NCBI RefSeq assembly: GCF_030814695.1
Contig: NZ_JAUSVL010000001.1
Location: forward strand, 3,818,227-3,882,226
DNA: 64,000 nucleotides
Direction: 5' to 3'
Source: Oligosphaera ethanolica
GTDB lineage: Bacteria > Verrucomicrobiota > Lentisphaeria > Oligosphaerales > Oligosphaeraceae
Positions within the stretch are counted from its first letter, which is position 1. Each line of letters opens with the position of its first letter. Below, in pieces: positions 17,327 through 26,509 of the stretch. Position numbers and translations under genes: made by a program. Below the pieces are notes generated by a model. That model searched no databases and was not told the origin of the DNA. It saw only the letters and a program-made list of their open reading frames with translations.

Positions 17327-19384
17327 TCAAGGCTGGGGTTGGAAGGCGAGGAGGATGAGGCCGTGACGGCCGATGCGGACTGTGCCGTCGGCGTTGCGGG
17401 TGGCGTCGCCGATGGCATCGTTGGCGATGAATTTAGCGTTGGGGACGGTGATGAGCGCGGTGGCGTTATCGAGATGCGACTGGGTGGCCATGATGACGAT
17501 GCTGCCATCACGGGCTATGTAGCCGGCGCTGTCGAGCTCGTCGTTGTCGCAGTGATGAAGGATGGTCGAGCGGTACGTGGCGCCTCTGAGGAAGCGCGCG
17601 TTGCGGACGCGGAAAGCGTTGGCCAGGCCGAGGTAGCTTTGGTAGTGCGGGGTTTCAGCGATGGTCTTCTTGCAGCGGTAGATTTCCACGTCGGAGATGA
17701 GATTGGTGAGCACGAGGCGGTTGACGCGGCGTTCGACGTCGCTGTCGTCGCGGATTTCGCGGTTGGAGATGATGACTTCGGGGAAGATGTAGCGGAACCA
17801 GTCCATATTGCGGGGCACGCGTGGTTTTTGGCCGATGGCGGCCCAGTTGGGGTTGCTGACGGCGGCGCCGCCGTTGACGGTGTGGATGTAGTCGCTGTAA
17901 TGGGCGGCGATATCGGAAACGTGTTCGATGCCGAAGCTCATGCCGGGGTACTTGTCGTTGATGTACTGGCGGAGCTTGCCGACCATGTTGGCGCGGGCGA
18001 GGGTGCTTTGGGTGAAGGGCACGGGGTGGCCGTGGCTGGGGTCACAGCAGATAGCGTTTGCCGCGCCGAGCTGGTCGTAGAAGACGCCGTCGCAGGCGAG
18101 TTCGTGGGCGAGGTCGGCGACTTTGCAGAGGGTCTCGAACCACTCCTGGCAATATGGGCATGCCAGCACGAAAGTGCGGTTGCCATAGAGGCGCTGGGCC
18201 ATGCCGCGGCCGCTGAAGCCGTAGAACTGCTGTTGTTCGTTGCCGTTGAGGTCTTTGGTGGAGATGCGCTGGCCGGTTTCGCGGTAGAAATCGGCATTTT
18301 TGTCTATGAGCTGGCCGTTGCTGTAGAGGATGACTTTGCCGCCGGCTTGTTGGAAGAGCTTGATGTTCTTCTTGAAATTGTCCTTGCCGCCGAGTTTATC
18401 GCAGACGACGTAATTGGGGTAGTCGTTGTCGTGGCCGCCTTTGTGCCAGCCGAAGAGGAAGAGTGTGTCGATGCCGGCCTTGGCGCCGTCGGCGTAGATT
18501 TGTGGCATGGCGTCGAAGGGGTAGAAGATTTCGCCGTATTGGCTTTTGGCGATGATGCGCTGCCAGCCTTGGCAGTTCGCGATGCTGTCGGGGGTGCTGT
18601 GGTGGGTGCTCCAGGAGTCGGCCCAGGCGCGGTATTTGTCTGCGGCGCGATGCCAGGTGCCATTGATGGGCGCCATGACGTAGCCATCGGCGGTCCATTC
18701 GGCGCCGGGTTTGAGGAAGGGGAATTTAACGAAGAGGAAGTTGAGTTTTTCGCGTAGTTCGACTTCGGAGCACAGGAGGGTGTCTTGGAAAGACCGGTCG
18801 TAGCTAGCCAGATAGAGGCCTTCCTGGTCATTGGCGAAGGCCCAGGAGCTGGTGGTGGCTTGTGAGCCGGGATAGCGGAGCATGTGGCGCTGGTAGAGGT
18901 TGTCCATGCCCTTGTAGATGGTGTTGGCCTGTTGGGCCCAGGGACGGATGCGTTCGATGACTTCGCCGCCCGCATTGGGCGAGTGGAGAGTCATGGCTTC
19001 GACGGCGTCGCTGAGATTGACGACCGGGAACAGCCATTCGCGGACTTCAATGGCAGTGCTGCGGTTGGTGATGTGGCAGGACCAGCGGAGTTCGTCGTCT
19101 ACGAGCTTGCCGGCGATTACGAGGTCGATGGCGTGATCGTGACCTTCGCTGGTGCGGAGGGCCTGGTAGCGGTACTCAATGGCGTCGACGCTGGCGCTGA
19201 CAACTGGCGTGCAGTCTGCGGCGACGATTTCGACCTCGAGGTTTTCGTCTTCGGCGATGATCATGCGCCAGAGATCGTGCGGTTTGGCCAGTTCGGTGCC
19301 GGTCTGGCGGTTGCAGAAGCTGATCAGCTGGGCTTTGTCGTCGAGGACGGCCTTGACGAAGGCGTTTTCGAGGCAATGTTGCAT
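17327..19384 (-). CDS. DUF6259-type glycosidase-like protein
   Basis: 685 residues without a signal peptide. The N-terminal 200 residues look like a beta-sandwich (super-sandwich) domain. The middle is a TIM-barrel-like region with GIDTLFLFGWHKGGHDNDYPNY near 300, ACDGVFYDQLGA near 440 and FGIEHVSD near 480, placing acidic residues at strand ends as in retaining glycosidases. The C-terminal beta domain follows. DUF6259 proteins are frequent in polysaccharide-degrading Lentisphaerota and Verrucomicrobiota and are presumed carbohydrate-active; the substrate is unknown. A stem-loop follows its stop codon. Confidence 0.65.
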   Translation of the reverse strand: MQHCLENAFVKAVLDDKAQLISFCNRQTGTELAKPHDLWRMIIAEDENLEVEIVAADCTPVVSASVDAIEYRYQALRTSEGHDHAIDLVIAGKLVDDELRWSCHITNRSTAIEVREWLFPVVNLSDAVEAMTLHSPNAGGEVIERIRPWAQQANTIYKGMDNLYQRHMLRYPGSQATTSSWAFANDQEGLYLASYDRSFQDTLLCSEVELREKLNFLFVKFPFLKPGAEWTADGYVMAPINGTWHRAADKYRAWADSWSTHHSTPDSIANCQGWQRIIAKSQYGEIFYPFDAMPQIYADGAKAGIDTLFLFGWHKGGHDNDYPNYVVCDKLGGKDNFKKNIKLFQQAGGKVILYSNGQLIDKNADFYRETGQRISTKDLNGNEQQQFYGFSGRGMAQRLYGNRTFVLACPYCQEWFETLCKVADLAHELACDGVFYDQLGAANAICCDPSHGHPVPFTQSTLARANMVGKLRQYINDKYPGMSFGIEHVSDIAAHYSDYIHTVNGGAAVSNPNWAAIGQKPRVPRNMDWFRYIFPEVIISNREIRDDSDVERRVNRLVLTNLISDVEIYRCKKTIAETPHYQSYLGLANAFRVRNARFLRGATYRSTILHHCDNDELDSAGYIARDGSIVIMATQSHLDNATALITVPNAKFIANDAIGDATRNADGTVRIGRHGLILLAFQPQP

Positions 19385-19446
19385 GGTGGTTATTCCGTTC
19401 GTTATCAGATGGTTGGTGCGAGTTTTCGCGTGAATGGGCAGGGCGG

Positions 19447-20370
19447 TTACTGGGCGTTTTGGGCGGGTGCTGCGGGCATTGGCGGTGGGCTGACGCGGTT
19501 GACGAAGTTGATGAGCGGCGTGGTGGCCGGCGTGGTCATGCCGTGGCCGTAGCCCTGGAATTCATAGAGGGTGATGTCTTTGTGGCCATTGATTTTGAGC
19601 ATGCGGGCGAGGAGGGCATTTTCCTCGTAGCGGCCGAGCATTTCCATTTCGCGGTCGCCGGTGAGGAGGAGCATGGGGGCGATTTTGGGCCCCTGGCTGG
19701 CGTGGTAGATGGGCGCGAAGTCGTCCACGAGGGGCTGTCTGATATTGAGGTTTTTTTCGGCGCGCAGGCGTAAGTGGGTGATGGCCTGGCCGCTCATGGG
19801 GATGAGGCCCTTGATCTGGCTGATGTCGCAGCCGTGCTCGGCTAGCCAACGCGGGTCCATGCCGATCATCATGGTCAGGTAGCCGCCGGCGGAATGGCCG
19901 CTGATAAAGACCTTCGCCGGGTCGCCGCCATACTCGGCAATGTGGGCGAAGACCCAGGTCAGCGCGGCGGCGGCGTCGCGGATGCAGTCGGCGCCTTGAA
20001 TGTCATGTTTGCCGGCGAGGCGGTAGCCGACGCCGACGACGAGGCAGGGCTGCTTGCTGTTCTGCCTGTAGAAGTCCTTGGGGATACCCTTGTTGCCGGC
20101 GGTGAGGCCGCCGCCATGAAACCAGAGAATGACGACAGCGTTGCTGACGCCTTCGGGGTAGTCGATGTCCAGCGCACAGCGCTCCTGCATGTAGGTGTCG
20201 TCGGCGTATTCGGCATCGCTGCGGTAGCGGATGTTGGTGGCGACTTTGCGCGTTTCGGCGGCGTGGACGCCCATGGCGAAGGCCATGGCGCCGACGAGTA
20301 GGCAGCGGGACAGGCGGGCGAGGACGTTGCGGGTGATCATGGTGCGGAACTCGGGGTTTTGGGTTGTCAT
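19447..20370 (-). CDS. Alpha/beta hydrolase (BD-FAE/HSL-like esterase)
   Basis: 307 residues. The oxyanion motif HGGG lies at 85-88, the nucleophile elbow GHSAGG has Ser160, the acid is probably Asp239 in TGDRE, and the base His276 is in GYGHGM. A hydrophobic segment CLLVGAMAFAMGVHA (23-37) is a likely signal peptide preceded by an N-terminal extension, so export is probable. The ATG at 20370 is preferred for the GGAG seven bases upstream; an internal ATG at 20340 would give a shorter signal. Relatives deacetylate xylan or hydrolyse feruloyl esters, but the substrate here is not known. Confidence 0.82.
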   Translation of the reverse strand: MTTQNPEFRTMITRNVLARLSRCLLVGAMAFAMGVHAAETRKVATNIRYRSDAEYADDTYMQERCALDIDYPEGVSNAVVILWFHGGGLTAGNKGIPKDFYRQNSKQPCLVVGVGYRLAGKHDIQGADCIRDAAAALTWVFAHIAEYGGDPAKVFISGHSAGGYLTMMIGMDPRWLAEHGCDISQIKGLIPMSGQAITHLRLRAEKNLNIRQPLVDDFAPIYHASQGPKIAPMLLLTGDREMEMLGRYEENALLARMLKINGHKDITLYEFQGYGHGMTTPATTPLINFVNRVSPPPMPAAPAQNAQ

Positions 20371-20544
20371 GCAGAAAGCTCCAACTATAAGCGCGCGCGC
20401 GGCAAATGTCACCGTGCGGAGCGGCGAAAAACGCGTGTGCGGGGGGAACTGGCGTTCGCGCCGCTGCGGGGGTAGCTTAAGGCACTGCTGATGGAGGTTA
20501 TGATCTGCCGGCGGCTTTTGGTCGCCGGCGCAAGCGGAGGAACG

Positions 20545-21384
20545 ATGATGAGCGACGGGATGACATTCCGCCTGGGGCTTTGCCAGATGAACGCGGTGGC
20601 TGAAGAGGACGCGAACATCGCGGCGATCCGGCACAGTCTGAGCCAATTTGCGGCCGACGGCTGCGATCTGGCGTTGCTGCCAGAGTACGCGTTCTGCTTG
20701 GGGGGCCGTAATGCCATGCGCGCTGCGGCCCGCGACGACAGTGCCTGGCGGGAGCTGCTGGGAACGCTCTGCCGTGAGGCGGGCGTGGCGGCGCTCTTTG
20801 GCGGCGTGGTGCTGCGTGACGGCGACAAGCTGTATGACCGCGCCTACGTGATATCCGAGCAGGGCGCGCCTTTGGGCTGCTATGACAAGATGCACCTGTT
20901 TCCTTTCCGGCCGGAACATCCCGAAGCGATGATCGAGACGGAATTTTTCACGCCGGGGCTGTCGTTACCGCAGCCGGTGTCGCACCACGGCTGGCGCATT
21001 GGTTTGAGCATTTGTTTCGACCTGCGTTTTCCCGAGCTTTATGTTGCGCAGTGGCCTTGCGACTTGCTGATTTGTCCGGCGGCTTTTGCGGCGCATACGG
21101 GCCGGGTGCATTGGTCGGTGTTGTTGCGTTCGCGGGCGATTGAGAACCAAAGCTGGGTGGCTGGCGTGGGGCAGGGCGGCGCCAACGCGGCGACGGGCCT
21201 GGAACTCTATGGCCATTCGGCGATCTACGATCCGTGGGGGCTGCCCATCGCGGAAGTGCCGCACAGCCGGGCGCTGAACTTGGTGGTCAGCATCAATAAG
21301 GAGCGATTGGCGCAGTGCCGGGCGGCGTTGCCCATGGGGCGTCCAGAGCCCGGCTGCGGTCACTGCGCCTGCGGCTGCCACTAG
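20545..21384 (+). CDS. Carbon-nitrogen hydrolase (nitrilase superfamily)
   Basis: 279 residues with the full nitrilase triad: Glu47 in LLPEYAF, Lys115 in YDKMHLF and Cys157 in SICFDLRFPELY. The architecture and the motif spacing match omega-amidase/Nit2-like amidases that act on small amides. Cytosolic. GGAGG at 20536-20540 fits either ATG of the pair at 20545/20548. The C terminus is unusual: CGHCACGCH, a Cys/His cluster that could bind metal. The stop codon overlaps the convergent M14 gene stop within the palindrome CTAG. Confidence 0.85.
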   Translation: MMSDGMTFRLGLCQMNAVAEEDANIAAIRHSLSQFAADGCDLALLPEYAFCLGGRNAMRAAARDDSAWRELLGTLCREAGVAALFGGVVLRDGDKLYDRAYVISEQGAPLGCYDKMHLFPFRPEHPEAMIETEFFTPGLSLPQPVSHHGWRIGLSICFDLRFPELYVAQWPCDLLICPAAFAAHTGRVHWSVLLRSRAIENQSWVAGVGQGGANAATGLELYGHSAIYDPWGLPIAEVPHSRALNLVVSINKERLAQCRAALPMGRPEPGCGHCACGCH

Positions 21385-22490
21385 GCGTTGTCGAGGCCCA
21401 GAAAGCGGCAGATGCTGCGGGCGAAGGCTCGGCCGAGATCCCGCGCACCGGCGCGGTCAAAGGGCTGACCGTGGGCAGTGGCGAAAGGGATTTCCACGGA
21501 CATGCTGTCGGGTTCCCATGAGTTTTCGCCAGCCCAGAGTGTGAAGCCCTTGCCCTGCGCGTAGTTGCTGCCGGTGTTCCAGCTTGATCCGAAGGGAATG
21601 TCGTCGCTGGTGAAATGCGGCGCCTGCGGCGGCGCTTCTTCGCTGAGGAGCTGCGAGAAGCGCTCGATGCCGGCCTGCAGGCGGGGATTGTTCTTGCCGA
21701 CGAAATAGACCGCTTCGTTGTCTTTGCCGCGCAGCCATGGGCAGTGCAGGTCAATCATCAAGTGCTGCTGCTCGCGTTCCACCAGCGTCATGATGGCGCG
21801 GGTTTCGATGTGGACGGTCAGTGGGCCGTAATCGCGGTTGTGGTCGTGGGGCCAGCGGTTCTTGCCTTGGTCGCCATTTTCGACGCCGTCTTTGTCTACG
21901 AAGGGCACGACGCGGGTGAAGATATCACGGTAGCGATCGGGCTTGGCCACAAATTCGCTGATGATACCTTCGATGACGAAATTGGCCATGGACTCATTGG
22001 CGTGGTGCCGGCAGGTCAACAGCAGGCGCTTCGGCGCCTCGGGTTTGCCGATGCTCAGCAGCTCCACGGCGCGGCCTTGGCGGGTGCGGCAGAGCGTGTC
22101 GACACGGATGGCGCCGGCTGGCTGTGTTTGCAGAAAGCGCTCGAGGTCGCTTTGCAGATAGGGAATGCAGACGCAGAAGAGCCGTTCCTGCGGCGCGTCA
22201 GCGCAGTGGTAGACGAATGACTCATCCTGGTAGTTCACGCAGTCGCGGCCGAGAAAATCCCAGCTCAGTCCCTGGTCGGCGCTGACGGCGGGACCGCGTG
22301 GACCGATGGACGGGCCTTCGCCAATGCGGAAATGGTAGTCGCCGACCGTGTCAAAACGCGCCCGAAATTTCCAGAAGAACCACTGGCCATGGGTGTCACG
22401 GAGATCCTTGCGGAGAACGATGGTGCGATCGTCAATGGACTCGACGATGATGTTGCCGCCGGGAATGTCGGCATCTATGCGTACTGACAT
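21381..22490 (-). CDS. M14-family zinc carboxypeptidase-like protein
   Basis: 369 residues. The zinc ligands are His163 and Glu166 in HHANES and His249 in DLHCPW, with a likely catalytic Glu333 in MSVEIPF; the set fits M14 peptidases. The first 130 residues form a beta-rich domain found in cytosolic carboxypeptidase-like M14 proteins. No signal peptide, so the protein is probably intracellular. The start at 22490 is chosen for MSVRIDAD and an AGGG upstream; the longer open frame lacks support. It is convergent with the nitrilase-fold gene and overlaps it by 4 bp. Confidence 0.82.
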   Translation of the reverse strand: MSVRIDADIPGGNIIVESIDDRTIVLRKDLRDTHGQWFFWKFRARFDTVGDYHFRIGEGPSIGPRGPAVSADQGLSWDFLGRDCVNYQDESFVYHCADAPQERLFCVCIPYLQSDLERFLQTQPAGAIRVDTLCRTRQGRAVELLSIGKPEAPKRLLLTCRHHANESMANFVIEGIISEFVAKPDRYRDIFTRVVPFVDKDGVENGDQGKNRWPHDHNRDYGPLTVHIETRAIMTLVEREQQHLMIDLHCPWLRGKDNEAVYFVGKNNPRLQAGIERFSQLLSEEAPPQAPHFTSDDIPFGSSWNTGSNYAQGKGFTLWAGENSWEPDSMSVEIPFATAHGQPFDRAGARDLGRAFARSICRFLGLDNA

Positions 22491-22659
22491 GGAAAGGCCC
22501 TTTCGCTGTTCACCGATGACGGGGTGCCGCCTAGCAGGCGGCGACAGGGACAATGCCCACAATATAGCCGCAGAAGGCTCAGGACGGGCACAACGCGCAA
22601 AACAGGAACAATGAAGCGGCAGGATCGGACGGATCGTCGGTCTGGTCTTCTTGTTATCG

Positions 22660-22736
22660 CGGACGGATCGGACGGATCGGACGGATCAGGTCGATTGATC
22701 AGTCGGATCAGTCGGATCAGTCGGATCAGTCGGATC
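22660..22736 (+). repeat. Two 9-bp tandem repeat tracts
   Basis: CGGACGGAT occurs three times at 22660-22686 and AGTCGGATC four times at 22701-22736. A related CGGACGGAT tract lies at 26263-26298. Both sit in promoter regions, here upstream of comM. Confidence 0.85.
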
Positions 22737-22748
22737 AGTGATTGTGCA

Positions 22749-22801
22749 TTGCATTATTATGCAAATAAAAGAATTGCATTTAATGAATCTTATGTTATTC
22801 T
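22749..22801 (+). promoter_or_regulatory. comM promoter region with TTGCAT dyad
   Basis: TTGCAT (22774-22779), a 16-bp spacer, and TATTCT (22796-22801) form a plausible promoter. A perfect dyad TTGCATTATTATGCAA (22749-22764) lies just upstream and shares the TTGCAT hexamer, which suggests a regulator site. Confidence 0.4.
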
Positions 22802-22847
22802 GTGGGGGTGTTTGGGTAGTACGGTATGAACAGAGGAGTGACAGACG

Positions 22848-24383
22848 ATGTTGGCGCAGACTTACAGTGCGGCGATAGTGGGTGTTGAAGCGAAAACGGT
22901 GGCGATTGAAGTGAACATCTACGAACCGACAGACACGCCGGTGATTACCCTCGTCGGCCTTCCCGATGCGGCGATTCGGGAGAGTCGTGAGCGTATTTGG
23001 TCGGCAATAGCGTTAAGCGGCTACCGTTTGCCGCATGGGCGGACGACGATAAATCTGGCGCCGGCGGATTTGCGCAAAAGTGGTTCGACCTATGATCTGC
23101 CGATAGCGCTGTGCGTGTTGTCAGCCTTGGACTTCGTCAAGGTGGAGTTGCTGGCGGGCACGATGATGATCGGCGAACTGGCGCTCAATGGCAGTTTGCG
23201 CCCCATACCTGGGGCGCTGCCGGTGGCCATGCATGCGCAGCAGCTGGGCATGAAAAACCTGTTGGTGCCGGCGGAAAATGCCGAAGAAGCCGCTGCCGCA
23301 CAGGGCGTGCAGGTTTTTGCCATCCGGCATCTCTGCGAGGCCGTGGAGTTCTTCCTGAATCCCGGGTCTTTTGCGCCGACGCGCGTGGATCTGGACAGCT
23401 TGTGGAAAGTGCCTGATGACGGCGGTCTGGATTTTGCGGACGTGAAGGGCCAGGAGAGCGTGAAGCGGGCGCTGACGGTGGCTGCTGCTGGGAGCCACGC
23501 GGTGATCATGATTGGCGAGCCCGGTTGCGGCAAAAGCATGCTCGCCAAGCGTCTGCCGAGTATTTTGCCCCGTTTGACGATTGAAGAGGCGCTGGAAGTC
23601 ACCAAGATCTACAGCATTGCCGGCGTGCTGGATCGCCATTCGAGTCTGGTGGTGCAGCGGCCGTTTCGGGCGCCACATCACACGGTCAGCGACGCCGGGC
23701 TGGTGGGCGGCCAGGCGATGCCGCGGCCTGGCGAGCTGAGTTTAGCGCATCGCGGCGTGCTGTTTTTAGACGAATTGCCGGAATTCCGCCGCAATGTCTT
23801 GGAAGTGCTCCGGCAGCCCTTGGAAAGCGGCGAAGTGACGCTGGCGCGGGCGATGGGCTCCTTCACCTTTCCGGCGCGGGTGATGCTGGTAGCGGCGATG
23901 AATCCGTGCCCCTGTGGCTATTATGGGTCGCAACGGCAGCGTTGCCGTTGCAACAGCATGCAGATCAGCGCGTATCGCGGGCGGATATCCGGTCCATTGT
24001 TGGACCGCATTGATCTGCATATTGAAGTCATGCCTATCAGCGAGCAACAGATGCTGTCGCGTCGCCGGGGTGAAGACTCGACGAGCATGCGTGCGAAAGT
24101 GCTGGCGGCTCGCGAACGGCAACGCGCGCGTTTCCGTGGCACGGCGACCATCGACAACGCCAGCATGAACAGTCGGCAACTGGACCAATATTGCGAATTG
24201 GATGCCGAGTGTACGGGGATGATGCGCCAGGTGGTCAGCTCGCTGGGGCTGAGTGCACGCGCCTACGACCGCATTCTGCGCGTGGCGCGGACCCTCGCCG
24301 ATCTGGACGACCAGGACCGCATCAGCTCGGTGCATATCTGCGAGGCCGCAAACTACCGCGTGCTTGATCGCCAGAAATGGTGA
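22848..24383 (+). CDS. comM: YifB/ComM-type Mg-chelatase-like AAA+ ATPase
   Basis: 511 residues, normal length. ComM is a hexameric helicase that promotes branch migration during natural transformation. An N-terminal ChlI-like domain (1-180) carries GLPDAAIRESRERI. The AAA+ core has Walker A GEPGCGKSML near 224, Walker B GVLFLDELPEF, and a zinc-type motif CPCGYYG with CRC downstream. The C-terminal Mg_chelatase_C domain has SARAYDRILRVARTLADL. A GAGGAG site precedes the ATG. It is convergent with recJ. Competence is not implied, since the gene is widespread in non-competent bacteria. Confidence 0.9.
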   Translation: MLAQTYSAAIVGVEAKTVAIEVNIYEPTDTPVITLVGLPDAAIRESRERIWSAIALSGYRLPHGRTTINLAPADLRKSGSTYDLPIALCVLSALDFVKVELLAGTMMIGELALNGSLRPIPGALPVAMHAQQLGMKNLLVPAENAEEAAAAQGVQVFAIRHLCEAVEFFLNPGSFAPTRVDLDSLWKVPDDGGLDFADVKGQESVKRALTVAAAGSHAVIMIGEPGCGKSMLAKRLPSILPRLTIEEALEVTKIYSIAGVLDRHSSLVVQRPFRAPHHTVSDAGLVGGQAMPRPGELSLAHRGVLFLDELPEFRRNVLEVLRQPLESGEVTLARAMGSFTFPARVMLVAAMNPCPCGYYGSQRQRCRCNSMQISAYRGRISGPLLDRIDLHIEVMPISEQQMLSRRRGEDSTSMRAKVLAARERQRARFRGTATIDNASMNSRQLDQYCELDAECTGMMRQVVSSLGLSARAYDRILRVARTLADLDDQDRISSVHICEAANYRVLDRQKW

Positions 24384-24433
24384 GATGGCACCAAGCACGC
24401 CCTTGCTGGCCTGCAGGCCGGGCGCCGTTGTCC

Positions 24434-26152
24434 TCAGAGCTCGTTGAGGATGGAGGTGCGGACGTCGTGAATCCGCATCTGCGGTATGGCTGAGCCGTTG
24501 AAGCGATTGATGTGGGGCGAGAATACCACGTCCCATGGCGGCGGGGGAAATTCCTGCGGCAGGCGACCGAAGGCGATAAAGGGCAGGCGGGTGCCGGAAT
24601 TGTCCCGGACCATGCCGCGAGTGTGCGAACGGCCAGCCGGCAGGCGGCGCTCGGGAATGATGCCACGGGTGAGGAAGACGGGCTCGGGGTTGCCGTGACC
24701 GAAGGGCTCAAGCATGCGCAACTCCTGGAAAAAGACGTCATCGAGTTCATCCAGGTTGACTTCGCCGCAGACGCTGAGGCTGGGCTGCATGGAGTCGATG
24801 CTGAGCACGCGTTGGACGGCCTCGTCGAACTGTTGGCAGAACACGGGCAGGTTTTCTTCGTAGAGCGACAGGCCGGCTGCCATGGCGTGGCCGCCAAAGC
24901 GGATCAGTGAGCCGCTGCATTCACCAAGGAGCTCGACCAGATTCAGGCGGCGGATGCTGCGGGCCGAGCCTGTGAACTGGCCGCTGGGATCGCGGGTGAG
25001 GACGACGGAGGGCCGGTGATAGCGGCGGGTTAGACGCGAGGCGACAATGCCGACGACGCCCTGGTGCCAGTTGTCACTCCAGACAACCAGCGAACGGATG
25101 GTGCCGAGGTCATAACGCCGGGCGATCTGTGCCTCGGCGTCCTGCACGACGGCTTCTTCAATGGTCTGTCTTTCGCGATTTTGCGCATCCAGACGCCGGG
25201 CGAGGGTGGCGGCATCGACAACGTTGTCAGCTTCAAGGAGCCTGAGACTGTCGGTGGGGTCGCCCATGCGGCCGGTGGCATTGATGCGGGGCGCGAGACG
25301 GTAGGTGATATCAGTGGTGGCCAGTTCTTCGCTGACGCCGGCAATATCGCAGAGAGCGTGGATGCCCGGGCGGTGCTGGCGGGCGAGGATTTCCAGGCCG
25401 TGCTTGACCAGAATGCGGTTTTCATGCAGGAGTGGCACAATGTCGGCAACGGTGCCGAGAGCGACTAGGTCGAGGACTTGGCGCAGGTCGGTGTCTTCGC
25501 CGCCAAAGCTCATTTCCCGCCCGTATTTGAGGAAAGCCTGGCAGACCTTGAAGGCCACGCCAACTCCGGCGAGCTCCTGGATTTCCAGGGGCGAACCGGG
25601 CAGTTTGGGGTCGACCACAGCGGTGGCGACAATCGGCTCGGCGCCGGGTGTGTGATGGTCGGTGATAATCAGATCAAGATTTTTTTCCAGGGCGAGGGCG
25701 ACTGCTTCGTAGCTGGTAATGCCGCAGTCGACAGTGAGCAACAGATCAAAGTTGTCGACGTTGGTCTTGGCGATGGATTCGGCGGTGAGGCCGTAGCCGT
25801 CGTCAATGCGGTGCGGCAGGTAGCATTCCACCTGGGCGCCGTTGCGGCGCAAAACCCAGGCGACCAGCGCCGACGCGGTGATGCCGTCGGTGTCGTAGTC
25901 GCCATGGATGAGTATGCGCTGGTTTTTCTGGATGGCCTGCCATAGCCTGGCGGAGGCATCGCGCGTCCCGGGCAGGAGGTAGGGGTCGCCAATATTAGAC
26001 AAAGAGGGATTAAGGAAGTCCTGAATCTGCTCCGGAGCAATGCCGCGAGCGTTAAGCACCAAGGCAATAGGCCTAGTTACCCCCGCGCCATCTATCAGTT
26101 CCTGAACCCGTGCTTCGTCATTTTCTGCTAAGTCCCAAAGATAGTCTTCCAT
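24434..26152 (-). CDS. recJ: Single-stranded-DNA-specific exonuclease RecJ
   Basis: 572 residues, full length. It degrades single-stranded DNA 5' to 3' in recombination and mismatch repair. DHH motifs are intact: HGDYDTDG near 84, VDCG near 140, DHHTPG near 160, and the DHHA1 motif GGHAMAAG near 424. The C-terminal OB-fold (about 455-565) ends the protein. It is divergent from the sigma54-type activator gene. Confidence 0.95.
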   Translation of the reverse strand: MEDYLWDLAENDEARVQELIDGAGVTRPIALVLNARGIAPEQIQDFLNPSLSNIGDPYLLPGTRDASARLWQAIQKNQRILIHGDYDTDGITASALVAWVLRRNGAQVECYLPHRIDDGYGLTAESIAKTNVDNFDLLLTVDCGITSYEAVALALEKNLDLIITDHHTPGAEPIVATAVVDPKLPGSPLEIQELAGVGVAFKVCQAFLKYGREMSFGGEDTDLRQVLDLVALGTVADIVPLLHENRILVKHGLEILARQHRPGIHALCDIAGVSEELATTDITYRLAPRINATGRMGDPTDSLRLLEADNVVDAATLARRLDAQNRERQTIEEAVVQDAEAQIARRYDLGTIRSLVVWSDNWHQGVVGIVASRLTRRYHRPSVVLTRDPSGQFTGSARSIRRLNLVELLGECSGSLIRFGGHAMAAGLSLYEENLPVFCQQFDEAVQRVLSIDSMQPSLSVCGEVNLDELDDVFFQELRMLEPFGHGNPEPVFLTRGIIPERRLPAGRSHTRGMVRDNSGTRLPFIAFGRLPQEFPPPPWDVVFSPHINRFNGSAIPQMRIHDVRTSILNEL

Positions 26153-26262
26153 GTTTCCTTTTTTTCCTTACATCTGTTAGCAACGGCTAACACTATACGC
26201 CCTTATTGCCAGCTTGCATCCCCCGTAAACTTTTTTTCGGGGATTTTGTTTGGGGCTTTTCG

Positions 26263-26298
26263 CGGACGGATCGGACGGATCGGACGGATCGGACGGAT
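26263..26298 (+). repeat. CGGACGGAT tandem repeat
   Basis: Four exact 9-bp units in the intergenic region between recJ and the activator gene; the same unit is seen at 22660. Confidence 0.9.
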
Positions 26299-26385
26299 CA
26301 GGCCAGGGCGGACACATAGGTCCGCCCCTACGCGTTCTGATTGGTCTGATTGGTGAGGGATTGTCTTGAAATGACATGATTGCGC

Positions 26386-26414
26386 TTGCGGTGCGGGGAA
26401 AAAACTGCTACATT
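26386..26414 (+). promoter_or_regulatory. Candidate sigma70 promoter of activator gene
   Basis: TTGCGG (26386-26391), a 17-bp spacer and TACATT (26409-26414), about 95 bp before the start codon. Confidence 0.45.
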
Positions 26415-26509
26415 AAAGGTTTTGCGCCTGCAACTTTGAGACGAAGAACAGCGGACCACGACATTAGACACTACGGGGATGATGATCTCCTGACTGCGAG
26501 CTCCTTGCG

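Noticed and set aside
16388..18757. A 789-codon plus-strand open frame
   Set aside because: It lies antisense to the epimerase and DUF6259 genes, both of which have clear domain motifs. The Val/Gly/Asp-rich product is a typical shadow of GC-rich coding DNA.
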